From Stappia indica (GTDB taxonomy: Bacteria; Pseudomonadota; Alphaproteobacteria; Rhizobiales; Stappiaceae), in NCBI RefSeq assembly GCF_009789575.1, contig NZ_CP046908.1:4927001-4991000 (forward strand): a stretch of DNA of 64,000 nucleotides, in the 5' to 3' direction. Below are positions 51,001-58,600 of the stretch, piece by piece. Numbering within the stretch: position 1 is the stretch's first letter; each line of letters starts with the position of its first letter. The translations under genes and the position numbers were made by a program. The notes beneath the pieces are model-generated. The model was not told where the DNA came from, made no database searches, and saw nothing but the letters and a program-made list of their open reading frames with translations.

Positions 51001-51670
51001 TGCGGCCGCCAGCCGGGGTGTTTCCGGCACGGCGCTGGTGCTTGCGGCCTTCGCCGCCGGCTTGCGCGAATGGTCGGCGGACACGGGGCGGTTCTCCCTG
51101 CAACTCGCCTATCCCGACCGCAAGCCGCTGCATGCGGAGGCGATGAACATCGCCTGCGAGGCGAGCGCGGCGATGGCGGTGCCGTTCGATTTCGCCGGGG
51201 CGCCGAGTTTCGGGGACCTCATGCAGCGCACCGAGGCAGCGATCCGCGAGAACCTGTCGCCGCTGCTGTGCGGAGGGCTTGCCGAGGCGAATGCGGCACG
51301 CGACCTGCCGACGCTGGTGCTCCCGGTGGCGATGACATCGCTGCTCGGCGTGCGGCAGGCCTATGCGCTGCCGGAAAGCGCCGATCCGCTGCTCGGCATG
51401 CCGGCCTACGAATACGCCGCCCAGCCGCAGGTCGCCTTGCATTTCCAGGTGCTGGAGGAGGAGCGCGAGCTCCTGTGCAACATCGACGAGATCGCCGGCC
51501 TGTTCCCGCAAGGGCTCGCTGCCTCCGTCTTCGACACCGTGCTGGCGATCCTCTCACGGGGCGAGGAGGCGTGGTCGCTGCCGCTTGCGGATCTGGTCGG
51601 CACCAGAACGCCACCGGCTGGCGAGCTCGGCCTGCGCGCCTGGCTGGGAGGCCTCGGCCATGGCGGGTGA
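45020..51670 (+). CDS. PKS with degenerate KR and terminal Cy: KS-cMT-KR-ACP-ACP-Cy, no AT
   Basis: 2216 residues, starting at ATG 45020 (AGGAC upstream), 35 bp after the first synthase. Domains: KS about 16-445 with C188 in QTACSSS and the two KS histidines (VETHGTAT, TGHLDT); a linker of about 130 residues where an AT would normally sit, with no GHSxG; C-methyltransferase about 590-950 with an intact SAM motif VGAGTGGTT near 778; KR about 960-1540 whose loop reads GGLAPMA (1305-1311) and whose catalytic Tyr is H1445; tandem ACPs with S1595 and S1678; Cy from about 1760 with DTTFLDIES near 1894 but QVALHFQ instead of QVWLDHQ (H2141 for Asp). It resembles yersiniabactin HMWP1 minus AT and minus the C-terminal MT-PCP-TE. 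It probably adds a gem-dimethylated malonate unit. Confidence 0.92.
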   Translation: MRAFDMSLFTEIYQDVEPVAIIGAGCRFMGAADPFTFWRRLADGEELSRRVTAQDLAAAGLDPALLERDDFVPVASVVDEAEHFDAGLFGYSPAEAATIDPQQRLFLACSREALDMAGLAGSVAGMRIGVFGSARMSTFVMPQPEDVLSAGQSRTFQRLIGNDKDYLATRTAYKLGLTGPALTVQTACSSSLVAVHVACEQLRSGECDLALAGGAALTFPMAAGYFHQPGMIFSPDGTCRPFDAEASGTFIGNGVGVVLLKPLRRALEDGDGILAVIRGSAVNNDGTDKAGFTAPSLAGQRAVIEEAMALAGVTSDRIGMVETHGTATPLGDPIELNALAEAFGRDTPRRHPCALGALKANTGHLDTAAGIGALIKAAFSVRTGLIAPCLHFRKPNPALEIDATPFIVPQALQAWPEGPRIAGVSSFGIGGTNCHVIVEDLPEPLKPAPRTGEGPLRLALAAPDLPALRALSQAHADLLLDGAYQGELPRYCDTLVRQHRGADGMRLEIGGGDGLDLARTLSLFARTGGEDEAFVQDKDEAAPFWRAGVAETELPAGPAGPRVVAPVAPRIGSRIARPGAQGQRGDGWRELVASLGEASRLRAAEHDWSSLDAEGAAVARLHAIHVAHAFDRLGVFAGGAWRTVEEAMAAGGILPHYAQLTARLLRDLVDEGVLQREGDRFGALIVPPMGEAEPLLADMAGRGYRRLTGMVARVGPQLAQMLTGAVDAVSLVFPSAAMDDVEDMYERQRDSVFLNDLAADAVAALIEELPADKPLRVLEVGAGTGGTTSALLPVLPTRRTRYTFTDIGPLFLRKARDKFAAFPFLDFATLDIEKDLVAQGFEPGGYDLVVAANVLHNGRDLTRVLADVRRLLAPGGVLLMREISEPKPLFDFIFGPLVPVLDDIEARGGELFPSLARWGTFLTEAGWSDWSSFPPPEQKDGAIGESILLARNGTPPAHSASALAGRQLETAPVTDAAGLLAGLAGRAGDGFWRFEGVQLAPAATPQPAHWITAADELALATDEGERLIAARPVPFAGAALPPLPQEGAAAVSGPLADLLRPVLAELPGKGPLVADAVSGTCGHLSDARLAVRTRQDGGLDLAVFDQADWPALWIDNLRKGRPATAATRPQLCHWRWEAANFRASGGRVAAVISRASGFFVPPGLSAGDTCLVDLADVDDGLSHAILHAGLAELVREASQAGCRLVLLTRGALAVVPWDRPKAPFLAGIAGLVRVAAQEYPGLALRLVDDDGSHGEDALHRACLVEDGEAVVALRRGRRFVPRLVAEDNAAVPLGMERDGVHLLLGGLAPMALATAEWLAGKGARSLRLVARRAPSDVEAARLAALTAAGVEVTVDSEVDLTDENDLDRLFAGIEGRSLASVFHFAGHLEDMPLAALDAAALERVLAPKLRPAEALRRHLARLAPARVVFASSAATVFGPAGQAAHAIANAALEGLAAALRADGVPATALAWGYWQDGRAERVRLAQDLAGRGMLTLAPADALALMETALQRGHAVASPLHVDWQALTKAAGGRLPPALSRMAPAAPAREPALAHGDTVEPLGVETWLVDRLASLLALPRERIDMQASLLSLGVDSLMMLELAQAVKGELGLELSGGFALQDHTPASLAKHLREAGGQMPAAAGADLEGTVRTLVADLLSLPSDAVRPESRLIDLGLDSLLFLDLAERLAAETGLRLSGEAAMRFDTVAALVEGIRAQGGTQGDAEAGSLRAALDELAASRPGLLLANGDLAPVLARPGMTWPLSPLQRAWWLGRRAGAPLGGTARHMYVEYDKETASFDLDAFEQAWARFVQRHPALRMTVDAEGRAVPADVETVPAIVREDLSGLPDAEREERLDETRRRMSAQAFDLSAWPFFEWRASLLPEGRIRLHFDIDTTFLDIESFQVMLRELGRHVADPERELPRLGFSATDYMRGMALLGETKAAAVARKAAGERLAALPPAPDLPLAALPETLPPRFAIERRALDRASWLSVRDAAASRGVSGTALVLAAFAAGLREWSADTGRFSLQLAYPDRKPLHAEAMNIACEASAAMAVPFDFAGAPSFGDLMQRTEAAIRENLSPLLCGGLAEANAARDLPTLVLPVAMTSLLGVRQAYALPESADPLLGMPAYEYAAQPQVALHFQVLEEERELLCNIDEIAGLFPQGLAASVFDTVLAILSRGEEAWSLPLADLVGTRTPPAGELGLRAWLGGLGHGG

Positions 51671-52784
51671 AGTGCTGAACGTCGTCGTCTGCGGCACCTG
51701 CTTCGGCGAGCACTACCTTGCCGCCATCGCCCGGCTCGGCGGCGATGTCCGCCTGGCCGGCATTCTGGCGCGCGGCGGGGCGCGGTCGCGCGCGCTTGCC
51801 GCTCATCTGGACGTGCCGCTCTACCGGGACGTTGCGGATCTGCCGGCCGACATCGACGTGGCCTGCGTCGTGGTCCGCACCACGCTGTTCGGCGGCGACG
51901 GCACCCGCCTTGCCGAAGCGCTGCTGAAACGCGGCATCCACGTGCTGCAGGAGCACCCCGTCCATCCCGGAGAGGTGGCATCCTTGCGCCGGCAGGCGGA
52001 AGCGGCAGGCGTGCGCTACCACGTCAACAGCTTCTATCCACATCTGCCGGCTTTCCGGCACTTCATCGCCTATGCGAGCGCGGCGGGCGAACGGGCGCCG
52101 GCGGCCTTTGCCGAAGTCACCACCAGTCCGCAGCTGCTCTATTCGGCGCTCGACAGCCTTGGGCGCAGCCTCGGCTCGCTGGCCGGGCTCGACTGCGTCG
52201 GGCCGCTGGTTCCGCCGTCCGACGGGTTGCCGTTCCATGCCTTCCAGGGGCGGGTCGGCGGCGTTCCCTTCTCCCTGATGCTGCAATCCTGGCTCGACCC
52301 GTCCGATCCCGATCACCATTCGCTGGTCATGCATCGCATGGCGGTCGGCTGGCCGGAGGGGACCGTCAATCTGGTCAACAGTTTCGGCCCCGTCGTGTGG
52401 AGCCACTCGCTCTATGCGCCCGACTATCGGCAGGACGGCGAGGCGAGCTCCTACCTGCTGTCGCCGGAGCGCCATGCCGGCTGCCGCCATTTCACGCAGC
52501 CGAGCGCCCATGCGCTGGGTTCGCCCGCGGGCGCGCCGTTCTGGGACGTGGTGCATGCCGAGTTCCCCGAGGCGATCGGCCATGCGCTCGCCGAGCTGCG
52601 CCGCGCCATCGAGGCGCCAGGCAGCGTGCCCTGGCAGTCGGACGCCTATCTCGCCGATCTCGGCAAGGCCTGGCTGACCGTTCTGCGCCAGGCCGGGCCG
52701 CCGCGCGAACGCGCCATGCCGGTGCCGCCGCCGCCCCACCCCGATCCCGTCGAATTCGCAAGGACCCTCACCGATGCCGACTGA
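51660..52784 (+). CDS. Thiazolinyl imide reductase (Irp3/PchG-like)
   Basis: A 374-residue NADPH-dependent Gfo/Idh-type reductase that works in trans on the assembly line, reducing one carrier-bound thiazoline to a thiazolidine, as Irp3 (yersiniabactin) and PchG (pyochelin) do. Supporting features: length close to Irp3, the unusual nucleotide-binding motif VVVCGTCFGEHYL replacing the classic GxGxxG, EHPVHPGE near residue 100 in place of EKP, and YHVNSFYPHL near 120. The start is ATG 51660, overlapping the end of the PKS gene by 11 bp, so translational coupling is likely. Its presence argues that the product contains one thiazolidine. Confidence 0.88.
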   Translation: MAGEVLNVVVCGTCFGEHYLAAIARLGGDVRLAGILARGGARSRALAAHLDVPLYRDVADLPADIDVACVVVRTTLFGGDGTRLAEALLKRGIHVLQEHPVHPGEVASLRRQAEAAGVRYHVNSFYPHLPAFRHFIAYASAAGERAPAAFAEVTTSPQLLYSALDSLGRSLGSLAGLDCVGPLVPPSDGLPFHAFQGRVGGVPFSLMLQSWLDPSDPDHHSLVMHRMAVGWPEGTVNLVNSFGPVVWSHSLYAPDYRQDGEASSYLLSPERHAGCRHFTQPSAHALGSPAGAPFWDVVHAEFPEAIGHALAELRRAIEAPGSVPWQSDAYLADLGKAWLTVLRQAGPPRERAMPVPPPPHPDPVEFARTLTDAD

Positions 52785-54414
52785 ACCGGTCGCAGAGCGC
52801 ACCCGCAGCGCCTATTCCGCCCTCGACGAGGCTTTCGTGCAGGCCGGGCTCGACGGGCACGCGCATTTCCTCAACTGGGGCTACGAGCCGATTGCCGGCC
52901 TTGCCGACGGGGCCGTGCCCGGTCTTGCGCAGCCGGGTGCCAACGAGGCCTGCGAGCGTCTCGTCGCCGAGCTGCTGGGACCCGTTGCGCTCGATGGACT
53001 GAGGGTCGCGGACATCGGCTGCGGCCGCGGCGGCGCGCTGGACATCGTCACGCGGCGGTACCATCCGCTTGCCGCGATCGGCCTCGATCTCAGCGCCGAC
53101 AACATCGCGGGGGCCCGCCGTCTGCTGGCCGGACGACGGGTTCGCCTGCAACTGGCCGATGCCTGCGCCCTGCCGCTTGCGGATGGCAGCCAGGAGGTTG
53201 TGCTCAATCTGGAATCCTCCGGCGCCTATCCGGACATGGGCGCCTTCCTGCGTCATGTCCGCCGCGTGCTGGCACCCGGCGGGCTGTTCCTGCATGGCGA
53301 TCTCTGGCCGTCGGAGCTGGTCGGCCCGTTCCTCGAGACGATGGAGGAGATGGGTTTCGTCCTGGAAAGCCTGCGCGACGTGACGCGGCAGGTCTGCCGC
53401 GCCCGCGACCGGATGCCCGCCGGGCTGATGGCGCGCCTTGCCGGTGCCAGGCGGGCGGCGGACGTGCAGGACTATTTCGCCGCGCCCGGATCGGCCATGT
53501 ACGACTGCCTCGACCGCGGCGCGATCACCTATCTGCTCGGCCGCTGGCGGCGAAGCGCAGAAGCGGCCGGGGCGGCGGACACGGCGCTGCTGGAAACCCG
53601 CGCGGCGCGGATCGAGGCGCTGCTGGGCGAGGCGCGCGCCTCGCTTGCCGAGCGTGCCGACTGGTTCCCGTTCGGCGGGCCGAGACGTGGTGCGGATGTC
53701 AACATCCTCGCCTTTCCCCATGCGGTGGCCGGCGCTTCGGCCTTCAAGGCCTGGCAGGGCCAGTTCCCGCGCGACTGGCAGGTCTCGCCGGTGCAGCTTC
53801 CCGGCCGGGAGGGACGGATCGCCGAGCCGCCGTTCACCACGCTGTCGGCGGCCGTCGAGGCCTTGCTGCCGAAGGTGAGGCCCTACCGCGACACGCCGCT
53901 GGTCCTCCTCGGCTGGAGCCTCGGCAGCAAGATCGCGTTCGAGCTGGCGCACCGGCTGGAGCAGGAGGGCACCTGCCGGCCACTGCTGGTGGTCGCGGGC
54001 GTGTGTCCCGGCCCGCACGAGCCCTTGCCGGACCTGCGCAGTTTCTTCGGCGAGGACGGCATGGAAACGCGGCTGCGCCTGCTCGGCGGGACGCCGGAAA
54101 ACATCCTGGCGAGCGGCGAGATGCTGTCGGCGCTGCAGACGACGATGGAGGGCGACACGGCGATGGCCGCCAGCTATCGCAGCGAGGCGGTGATCCGCGC
54201 GCCGATGCTGGCGCTGTCCGCCACGCAGGACGACCTCGTCTCAAAGGAGGCGGTGGAAAGCTGGCGGCCGCGCACGGCGGGAGGCTTCACCCATCGCCGG
54301 CTCGAAGGCGGGCATTTCATGGCCCGCGACGACGCACCTGCCGTCGCCGGCGTGGTGAAGGACGCGGTCGCAGAGCGCCTGCGCCAGGGCGACCGGCAGG
54401 CGGAGGTTGCCTGA
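52774..54414 (+). CDS. Methyltransferase-thioesterase fusion
   Basis: 546 residues, overlapping the reductase gene by 11 bp. Residues about 1-280 form a class I SAM methyltransferase (VADIGCGRGG near 77-88, post-I acidic residue in GLDLSADN). Residues about 305-540 form an alpha/beta-hydrolase thioesterase of the GrsT/RifR type with nucleophile S382 in GWSLGS, an Asp in ATQDD near 487 and H514 in GGHFM. In yersiniabactin-like systems an MT and a TE end the last synthase; here both sit in a separate protein, while the last synthase ends in Cy. Inference: the MT part N-methylates the thiazolidine and the TE part releases the chain, or edits it. The stop overlaps the next start (ATGA type). Confidence 0.83.
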   Translation: MPTEPVAERTRSAYSALDEAFVQAGLDGHAHFLNWGYEPIAGLADGAVPGLAQPGANEACERLVAELLGPVALDGLRVADIGCGRGGALDIVTRRYHPLAAIGLDLSADNIAGARRLLAGRRVRLQLADACALPLADGSQEVVLNLESSGAYPDMGAFLRHVRRVLAPGGLFLHGDLWPSELVGPFLETMEEMGFVLESLRDVTRQVCRARDRMPAGLMARLAGARRAADVQDYFAAPGSAMYDCLDRGAITYLLGRWRRSAEAAGAADTALLETRAARIEALLGEARASLAERADWFPFGGPRRGADVNILAFPHAVAGASAFKAWQGQFPRDWQVSPVQLPGREGRIAEPPFTTLSAAVEALLPKVRPYRDTPLVLLGWSLGSKIAFELAHRLEQEGTCRPLLVVAGVCPGPHEPLPDLRSFFGEDGMETRLRLLGGTPENILASGEMLSALQTTMEGDTAMAASYRSEAVIRAPMLALSATQDDLVSKEAVESWRPRTAGGFTHRRLEGGHFMARDDAPAVAGVVKDAVAERLRQGDRQAEVA

Positions 54415-55184
54415 TGAACGCGCCCGTTCGAGCCGTTTCGCCCTGGTTCCCTTTCGGCCGTCCGGCCGGACGGGGCAGGGCGGTGCTTTTCGCCTTCCAC
54501 CATGCCGGCGGGGCGGCGTCCTTCTTCCATGGCTGGCGGGATCATCCGCTGCTGGCCGATCTGGATGTCTGCCCGGTCGAGCTGCCCGGCCGCGGCCGCC
54601 GCTTCCTGGAGCCGGCTTGCCGCGCTTTCGGCGAGGTTCTGGCCGGGCTCGTGCCGGCCCTGTGCGGCGCTGTTCCCGCCGGGCGGCCCGTCATCCTGTT
54701 CGGCCACAGCCTCGGGGCGCTTGTCGCGTTCGAAGCCGCGCTGGCGTTGCAGGCGCGGGGGCTGCCGCCGGCCGCCTTCATCGCCTCGGCCCGCCGCGCC
54801 CCGCAGCTGCCGACACCGCAGCCCTGGCGCCATGCCATGCCCGACGCGGCGTTGATCGGTGAATTGCGCCGTCTCGGCGGCACGCGCGACGAGGTGTTGG
54901 AGAGCGAAGAACTCCTCGAGCTGTTCCTGCCGGCGATCCGGGCGGACTTCGCCCTGACCGAGACCTATGCGCTGCGGACCGGGGCGAGGCTGGACTGCCC
55001 GGTTCTGGCCTTGCGCGGGACTGGAGACCTGGAGGTGTCGGCGGCCGACGTCGACGCCTGGGACGCGGTCTGCGGATCGCGCGTCGCGCGGGCGGACCTG
55101 CCGGGCGATCACTTCTACCTCTCCGAGCCGTCGGTGCTTGCCGACATTCTCGTTCGCCTGCGTCGCCACGCGGGGCTGGCGTGA
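54414..55184 (+). CDS. Type II thioesterase
   Basis: A 256-residue alpha/beta-hydrolase of the GrsT/YbtT group, which clears misprimed or stalled acyl chains from carrier domains. The catalytic serine is S99 in GHSLGA, the Asp lies in GTGDLEVS near 203, and the His is H233 in GDHFYL. The N-terminal FAFHHAGGAASFF is the typical type II thioesterase opening. The start ATG 54414 overlaps the preceding stop by one base. It could also be the releasing enzyme if the fused TE is the editing one. Confidence 0.87.
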   Translation: MNAPVRAVSPWFPFGRPAGRGRAVLFAFHHAGGAASFFHGWRDHPLLADLDVCPVELPGRGRRFLEPACRAFGEVLAGLVPALCGAVPAGRPVILFGHSLGALVAFEAALALQARGLPPAAFIASARRAPQLPTPQPWRHAMPDAALIGELRRLGGTRDEVLESEELLELFLPAIRADFALTETYALRTGARLDCPVLALRGTGDLEVSAADVDAWDAVCGSRVARADLPGDHFYLSEPSVLADILVRLRRHAGLA

Positions 55185-55309
55185 CATGCGGGCAACGGTG
55201 CGCAAGAGGGGGCACGAAAGGCCCCGATCGGGACTGAAGCGGGTCCGATCCGGGTGGCAGACCTTGCGAGGGCCAATTAAGGCCGGAATGTGATCGGGGT
55301 AAGCATTTC

Positions 55310-56575
55310 ATGACATCGAATCCAGGCGCGTCGGGCGCCTTCACCTTCAGGATCCTGAGCCTGTTCATCGGGCTCTACGCGGCGCAGGCCATCACCGGCA
55401 GCCTCGTGCAGACCGGTCTCCCGACCGTGCTGCGCGAGGAGGGGATGGGGCTCGACCGTATCGGCCTCCTGTCGCTGCTGTTCCTGCCCTGGGCGCTGAA
55501 GTTCCTGTGGGCGCCGCTGGTCGATCGGTTCTGCGTCGTCCGCCTCGGCCGGAGGCGATCCTGGCTGCTCGTGTGCCAGGCGCTGATCGCATTGAGCTTC
55601 GCGGTCCTGTCGCTGCTGTCGCCGGCCGGGCACTTCGAACTGATGCTCTGCATGCTGCTGGCTGTATCCGTCTTTGCCGCGACCCAGGACATCGCCACAG
55701 ATGCGCTGGCCGTCGAGGTGGTCGACGAACACCGCCGCGCGGCCGTCAGCAGCGCCGGTGTCTTCGGCGGGTATGTCGGGTTCCTGCTGGGCGTCGGCGC
55801 GTGGTTGCCGGTCTACGCCGCTTTCGGCTGGCAGGCCTCGATGCTGTTCATGGCGGGCGTCGTCGCGGTGCTGACGATCCCGGCCGTCGCCGCGCGCGGG
55901 ATCGAGGACGGCGCACCGGTTCCATTGAGCGAAGCAGCGTTTCGCCCGCGCCTTTCGGCGTCGTTCCACAGGGTCGAGTATCGCCGCGGCCTCGGCTTCA
56001 TGCTGGTCTACCAGTCGGGCCTGCGTCTCGGCATCGCGCTGATCGGGCCGTTCCTGGTCGATACGGGACTGACGCTTTCCGATATCGGCTGGCTCAAGGG
56101 AGCGGGCGGTGCGGCCGCCGGTCTGGTCGCCGCGCTCGCCATGCTGGCCGTGCTGCGGCGCCCTTCCGCGCGTGCCCTGATGCTCGCCGCCCTCGCCAAC
56201 GCAGCCCTGTTCCTGGCGCTGGCGGGCGTGTGGGCCGGTATCGTCCCCCGCGACCTCGTCGCGCCGCTGATCCTTGCCCAGTCCGCCGCCGCGGCCACGT
56301 CGATGATCGCGCTCTATGCGGTGATGATCGGCTGGTGCTCGCCGCATCAGGCCGGCACCGATTTCGCCCTGCTGCAAAGCGCCGACGCGGTGATGGCCAT
56401 CGCCTTCGGTATCGCCGCCGGCTTCATCGGCCAGGCCTTCGGACATGCTGCGGTCTTTGCCCTTGCCGCTCTTCTGCTCGTCGCCGGCGCAGTTCTCGCC
56501 CGGCGCCTCCCGATTGCTTCGGAATCGCCTCTGTCTGTCGACGGGGCGTTGGAAATACAAGGAAATCAACAATGA
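55310..56575 (+). CDS. MFS metallophore importer, RhtX/FptX type
   Basis: A 421-residue inner-membrane protein with 12 predicted membrane segments. Wording such as SLLFLPWALKFLWAPLVDR near residue 60 and ATQDIATDALAVE near 125 is characteristic of the RhtX/FptX siderophore permeases (rhizobactin 1021 and ferripyochelin uptake) and of AmpG-related MFS proteins. It would carry the metal-loaded compound from periplasm to cytoplasm. The start is ATG 55310, after a 125-bp gap, so a secondary promoter is possible. Its stop overlaps the receptor start by 4 bp, which ties both genes to one uptake function. Confidence 0.88.
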   Translation: MTSNPGASGAFTFRILSLFIGLYAAQAITGSLVQTGLPTVLREEGMGLDRIGLLSLLFLPWALKFLWAPLVDRFCVVRLGRRRSWLLVCQALIALSFAVLSLLSPAGHFELMLCMLLAVSVFAATQDIATDALAVEVVDEHRRAAVSSAGVFGGYVGFLLGVGAWLPVYAAFGWQASMLFMAGVVAVLTIPAVAARGIEDGAPVPLSEAAFRPRLSASFHRVEYRRGLGFMLVYQSGLRLGIALIGPFLVDTGLTLSDIGWLKGAGGAAAGLVAALAMLAVLRRPSARALMLAALANAALFLALAGVWAGIVPRDLVAPLILAQSAAAATSMIALYAVMIGWCSPHQAGTDFALLQSADAVMAIAFGIAAGFIGQAFGHAAVFALAALLLVAGAVLARRLPIASESPLSVDGALEIQGNQQ

Positions 56576-58590
56576 GAAGCCGTGCTCTGCTGGGTGTTTC
56601 CCTCGTCGCGATGATCGCCGTGCTGCGTCCGTTCCCCTCGCAGGCGCAGGACGCCATCGCGTCCGAGGAGCCGACCGTGCTTCCCCGCATTATCGTCTCC
56701 GCCACAAAGCGCCTGCAGGATGCGTTCGAGGCGATCGGCGAGGTTGCGACCGTCGAGGCGGACGAGCTGGAGCAGCGCGGCTTTTCCACCATCGACCGTA
56801 TCGACCGGGTGTTCCCGGACGTGTTGATCCGCCAGCGCTCGAGCCGTGCCTATTCCGGGATTACCGTGCGCGGCCAGTCGTCGGTCGACTTCTACAACCC
56901 GGCGACCCAGCTCTATGTCGACGGCCTGCCGCAGGACCAGGCGCTGTTCAGCCAGTTGCTGCCGCAGACGCTGGAGCGGGTCGAGCTGCTGTACGGGCCG
57001 CAGGGCACGCTCTACGGCCGCAACGCCATCGGCGGCGTGATCAACGTCGTCACCCACAAGCCGGAGAACGAATATTTCCTCAGCCCCGTCATCGACGTGA
57101 ACAGCCTCGGCGCTCTGGGCGGCGTGGCCTTCGGCGGCGCGCTGATCAAGGACGTGCTCTACGGCGATGCGTGGTTCAGCGCCGAGCGTGAGGACGGCGA
57201 GATGCGCGACATGATCACCGGTGAGCGCACCGGCGACAGCGAGACGATGGCCGGCCAGGCCCGCCTGCGCTACGCGCCCGTCGGCAGCCCCCTCGACATC
57301 ATGTTCTCCTATGGCCGCAGCGAACGGACCTCGGACGAGGAACGCTTCGTGATGCAGTCGATGCTGGACAGCCGCATCTCGCTGCCCGTTCCGTCCCACT
57401 ACGAGCTGACGACCGACAGCTACGGCCTCACCGCCTCCTACGATCTCGGCCCGGCGACGATCACATCGCTGACCGGCTATCAGGACCGCTCGCTGCTGCG
57501 CACGATCTTCGGCTCCTACACGCCCGAATGGCAGAAGACGTTCAACCAGGAACTGCGCATCGCCTCCAATCCGCAGGAGGGCGCGATGTTCGACTACGTC
57601 GCCGGCCTCTATTTCCAGGATCTGGATTTCCGCCGCGAGGTGCCGGCCGCGACGCTGGCCTCGCATCAGGAGATCCGCTCCTACGCGGCCTTCGGCGAAG
57701 TCACCTGGCATGCGACCGACCGGATCGACCTGACCGGTGGCCTGCGGTTCGACTACGAGGAGGTGGATGCGGCGACGACCCTTGCCGGTTTGCGCCAGAC
57801 GAACAGTGCGGATTTCTCCGCGCTCTCGCCCAAGGTGGGCGCCAGCTACAAGGTCACGGAGGACGTGCTCGTCTACGCGCTGTTCAGCACCGGCTTCAAG
57901 GCCGGCGGCTTCACCCGCGCGGTGACCCCGGCCAATATCGGCTTCTCCTACCAGCCGCAGCACAGCTACAACTATGAGGCCGGCATCAAGGCCAGCCTGT
58001 TCGACGACACGCTGGAGCTCGGTTCCTCCGTCTACTTCACGATGACGGACGACTACCAGCTCTCGGTCGGCCCGGTGACCGGCCAGTACCTGCAGAATGT
58101 CGGCGAGGTGGAGAGCAAGGGCATCAGCCTGACGGCCCGCTGGCAGCCGGTCGATCCCTTCATGCTGTCGGGCGGCATCGCCTTCAACGACAGCTATTTC
58201 AGCAGCTACAACAATCCCGCCAATCCGGGCGTCAACCTGACCGGAAACACGGTTCCCTACGCCCCGGATGTCACGGCCAACCTGACCGCGGCCTACACGT
58301 TCGGCCTGCCGGGCGAGTTCGGCGACCTGACCGCCCGGGCCGGCGTCACCTATGTCGGCAAGACCTGGTTCGACGAGGCGAACACCGTCGGACAGGGCGC
58401 CTATGCGCTGCTCGACGCGGGACTGTCCTGGAAGCATGGCGAGCATGTCGTCGCGGACTTCTACGTCGACAACATCACCGACGAAACCTATGCGGTCTAC
58501 GGTTTCGACTCCGCCGGCGCCGGCTTCGGCAATGTCTACCAGCTCGGCCAGGGGCGCACGATCGGCGGCCGCCTCAAGATCACGTTCTGA
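56572..58590 (+). CDS. TonB-dependent outer-membrane receptor, FyuA-like
   Basis: 672 residues, nearly the length of FyuA, the yersiniabactin/pesticin receptor. A signal peptide (to about residue 25, ending SQAQ) is followed by a TonB box (PRIIVSA, about 38-44), a plug with ITVRGQSSVDFYNPATQLYVDG near 98 and RVELLYGPQGTLYG near 138, and a beta-barrel ending in the terminal aromatic LKITF. The DFYNPA...LYVDG wording matches what I recall of FyuA. The start ATG 56572 overlaps the MFS gene (ATGA). Predicted to import the metal complex of the compound made by this locus. It could also take up related foreign metallophores. Confidence 0.9.
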   Translation: MRSRALLGVSLVAMIAVLRPFPSQAQDAIASEEPTVLPRIIVSATKRLQDAFEAIGEVATVEADELEQRGFSTIDRIDRVFPDVLIRQRSSRAYSGITVRGQSSVDFYNPATQLYVDGLPQDQALFSQLLPQTLERVELLYGPQGTLYGRNAIGGVINVVTHKPENEYFLSPVIDVNSLGALGGVAFGGALIKDVLYGDAWFSAEREDGEMRDMITGERTGDSETMAGQARLRYAPVGSPLDIMFSYGRSERTSDEERFVMQSMLDSRISLPVPSHYELTTDSYGLTASYDLGPATITSLTGYQDRSLLRTIFGSYTPEWQKTFNQELRIASNPQEGAMFDYVAGLYFQDLDFRREVPAATLASHQEIRSYAAFGEVTWHATDRIDLTGGLRFDYEEVDAATTLAGLRQTNSADFSALSPKVGASYKVTEDVLVYALFSTGFKAGGFTRAVTPANIGFSYQPQHSYNYEAGIKASLFDDTLELGSSVYFTMTDDYQLSVGPVTGQYLQNVGEVESKGISLTARWQPVDPFMLSGGIAFNDSYFSSYNNPANPGVNLTGNTVPYAPDVTANLTAAYTFGLPGEFGDLTARAGVTYVGKTWFDEANTVGQGAYALLDAGLSWKHGEHVVADFYVDNITDETYAVYGFDSAGAGFGNVYQLGQGRTIGGRLKITF

Positions 58591-58600
58591 GGCGGAGGGC

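Noticed and set aside
51660-52784. A third sugar dehydrogenase of the Gfo/Idh family
   Set aside because: Position inside the synthase operon, missing GxGxxG and EKP motifs, and length fit Irp3/PchG thiazolinyl imide reductase better.
54414-55184. A separate AT or trans-AT enzyme that could load the second PKS module
   Set aside because: The Ser-Asp-His layout and FAFHHAGGAA opening are type II thioesterase features, not acyltransferase.
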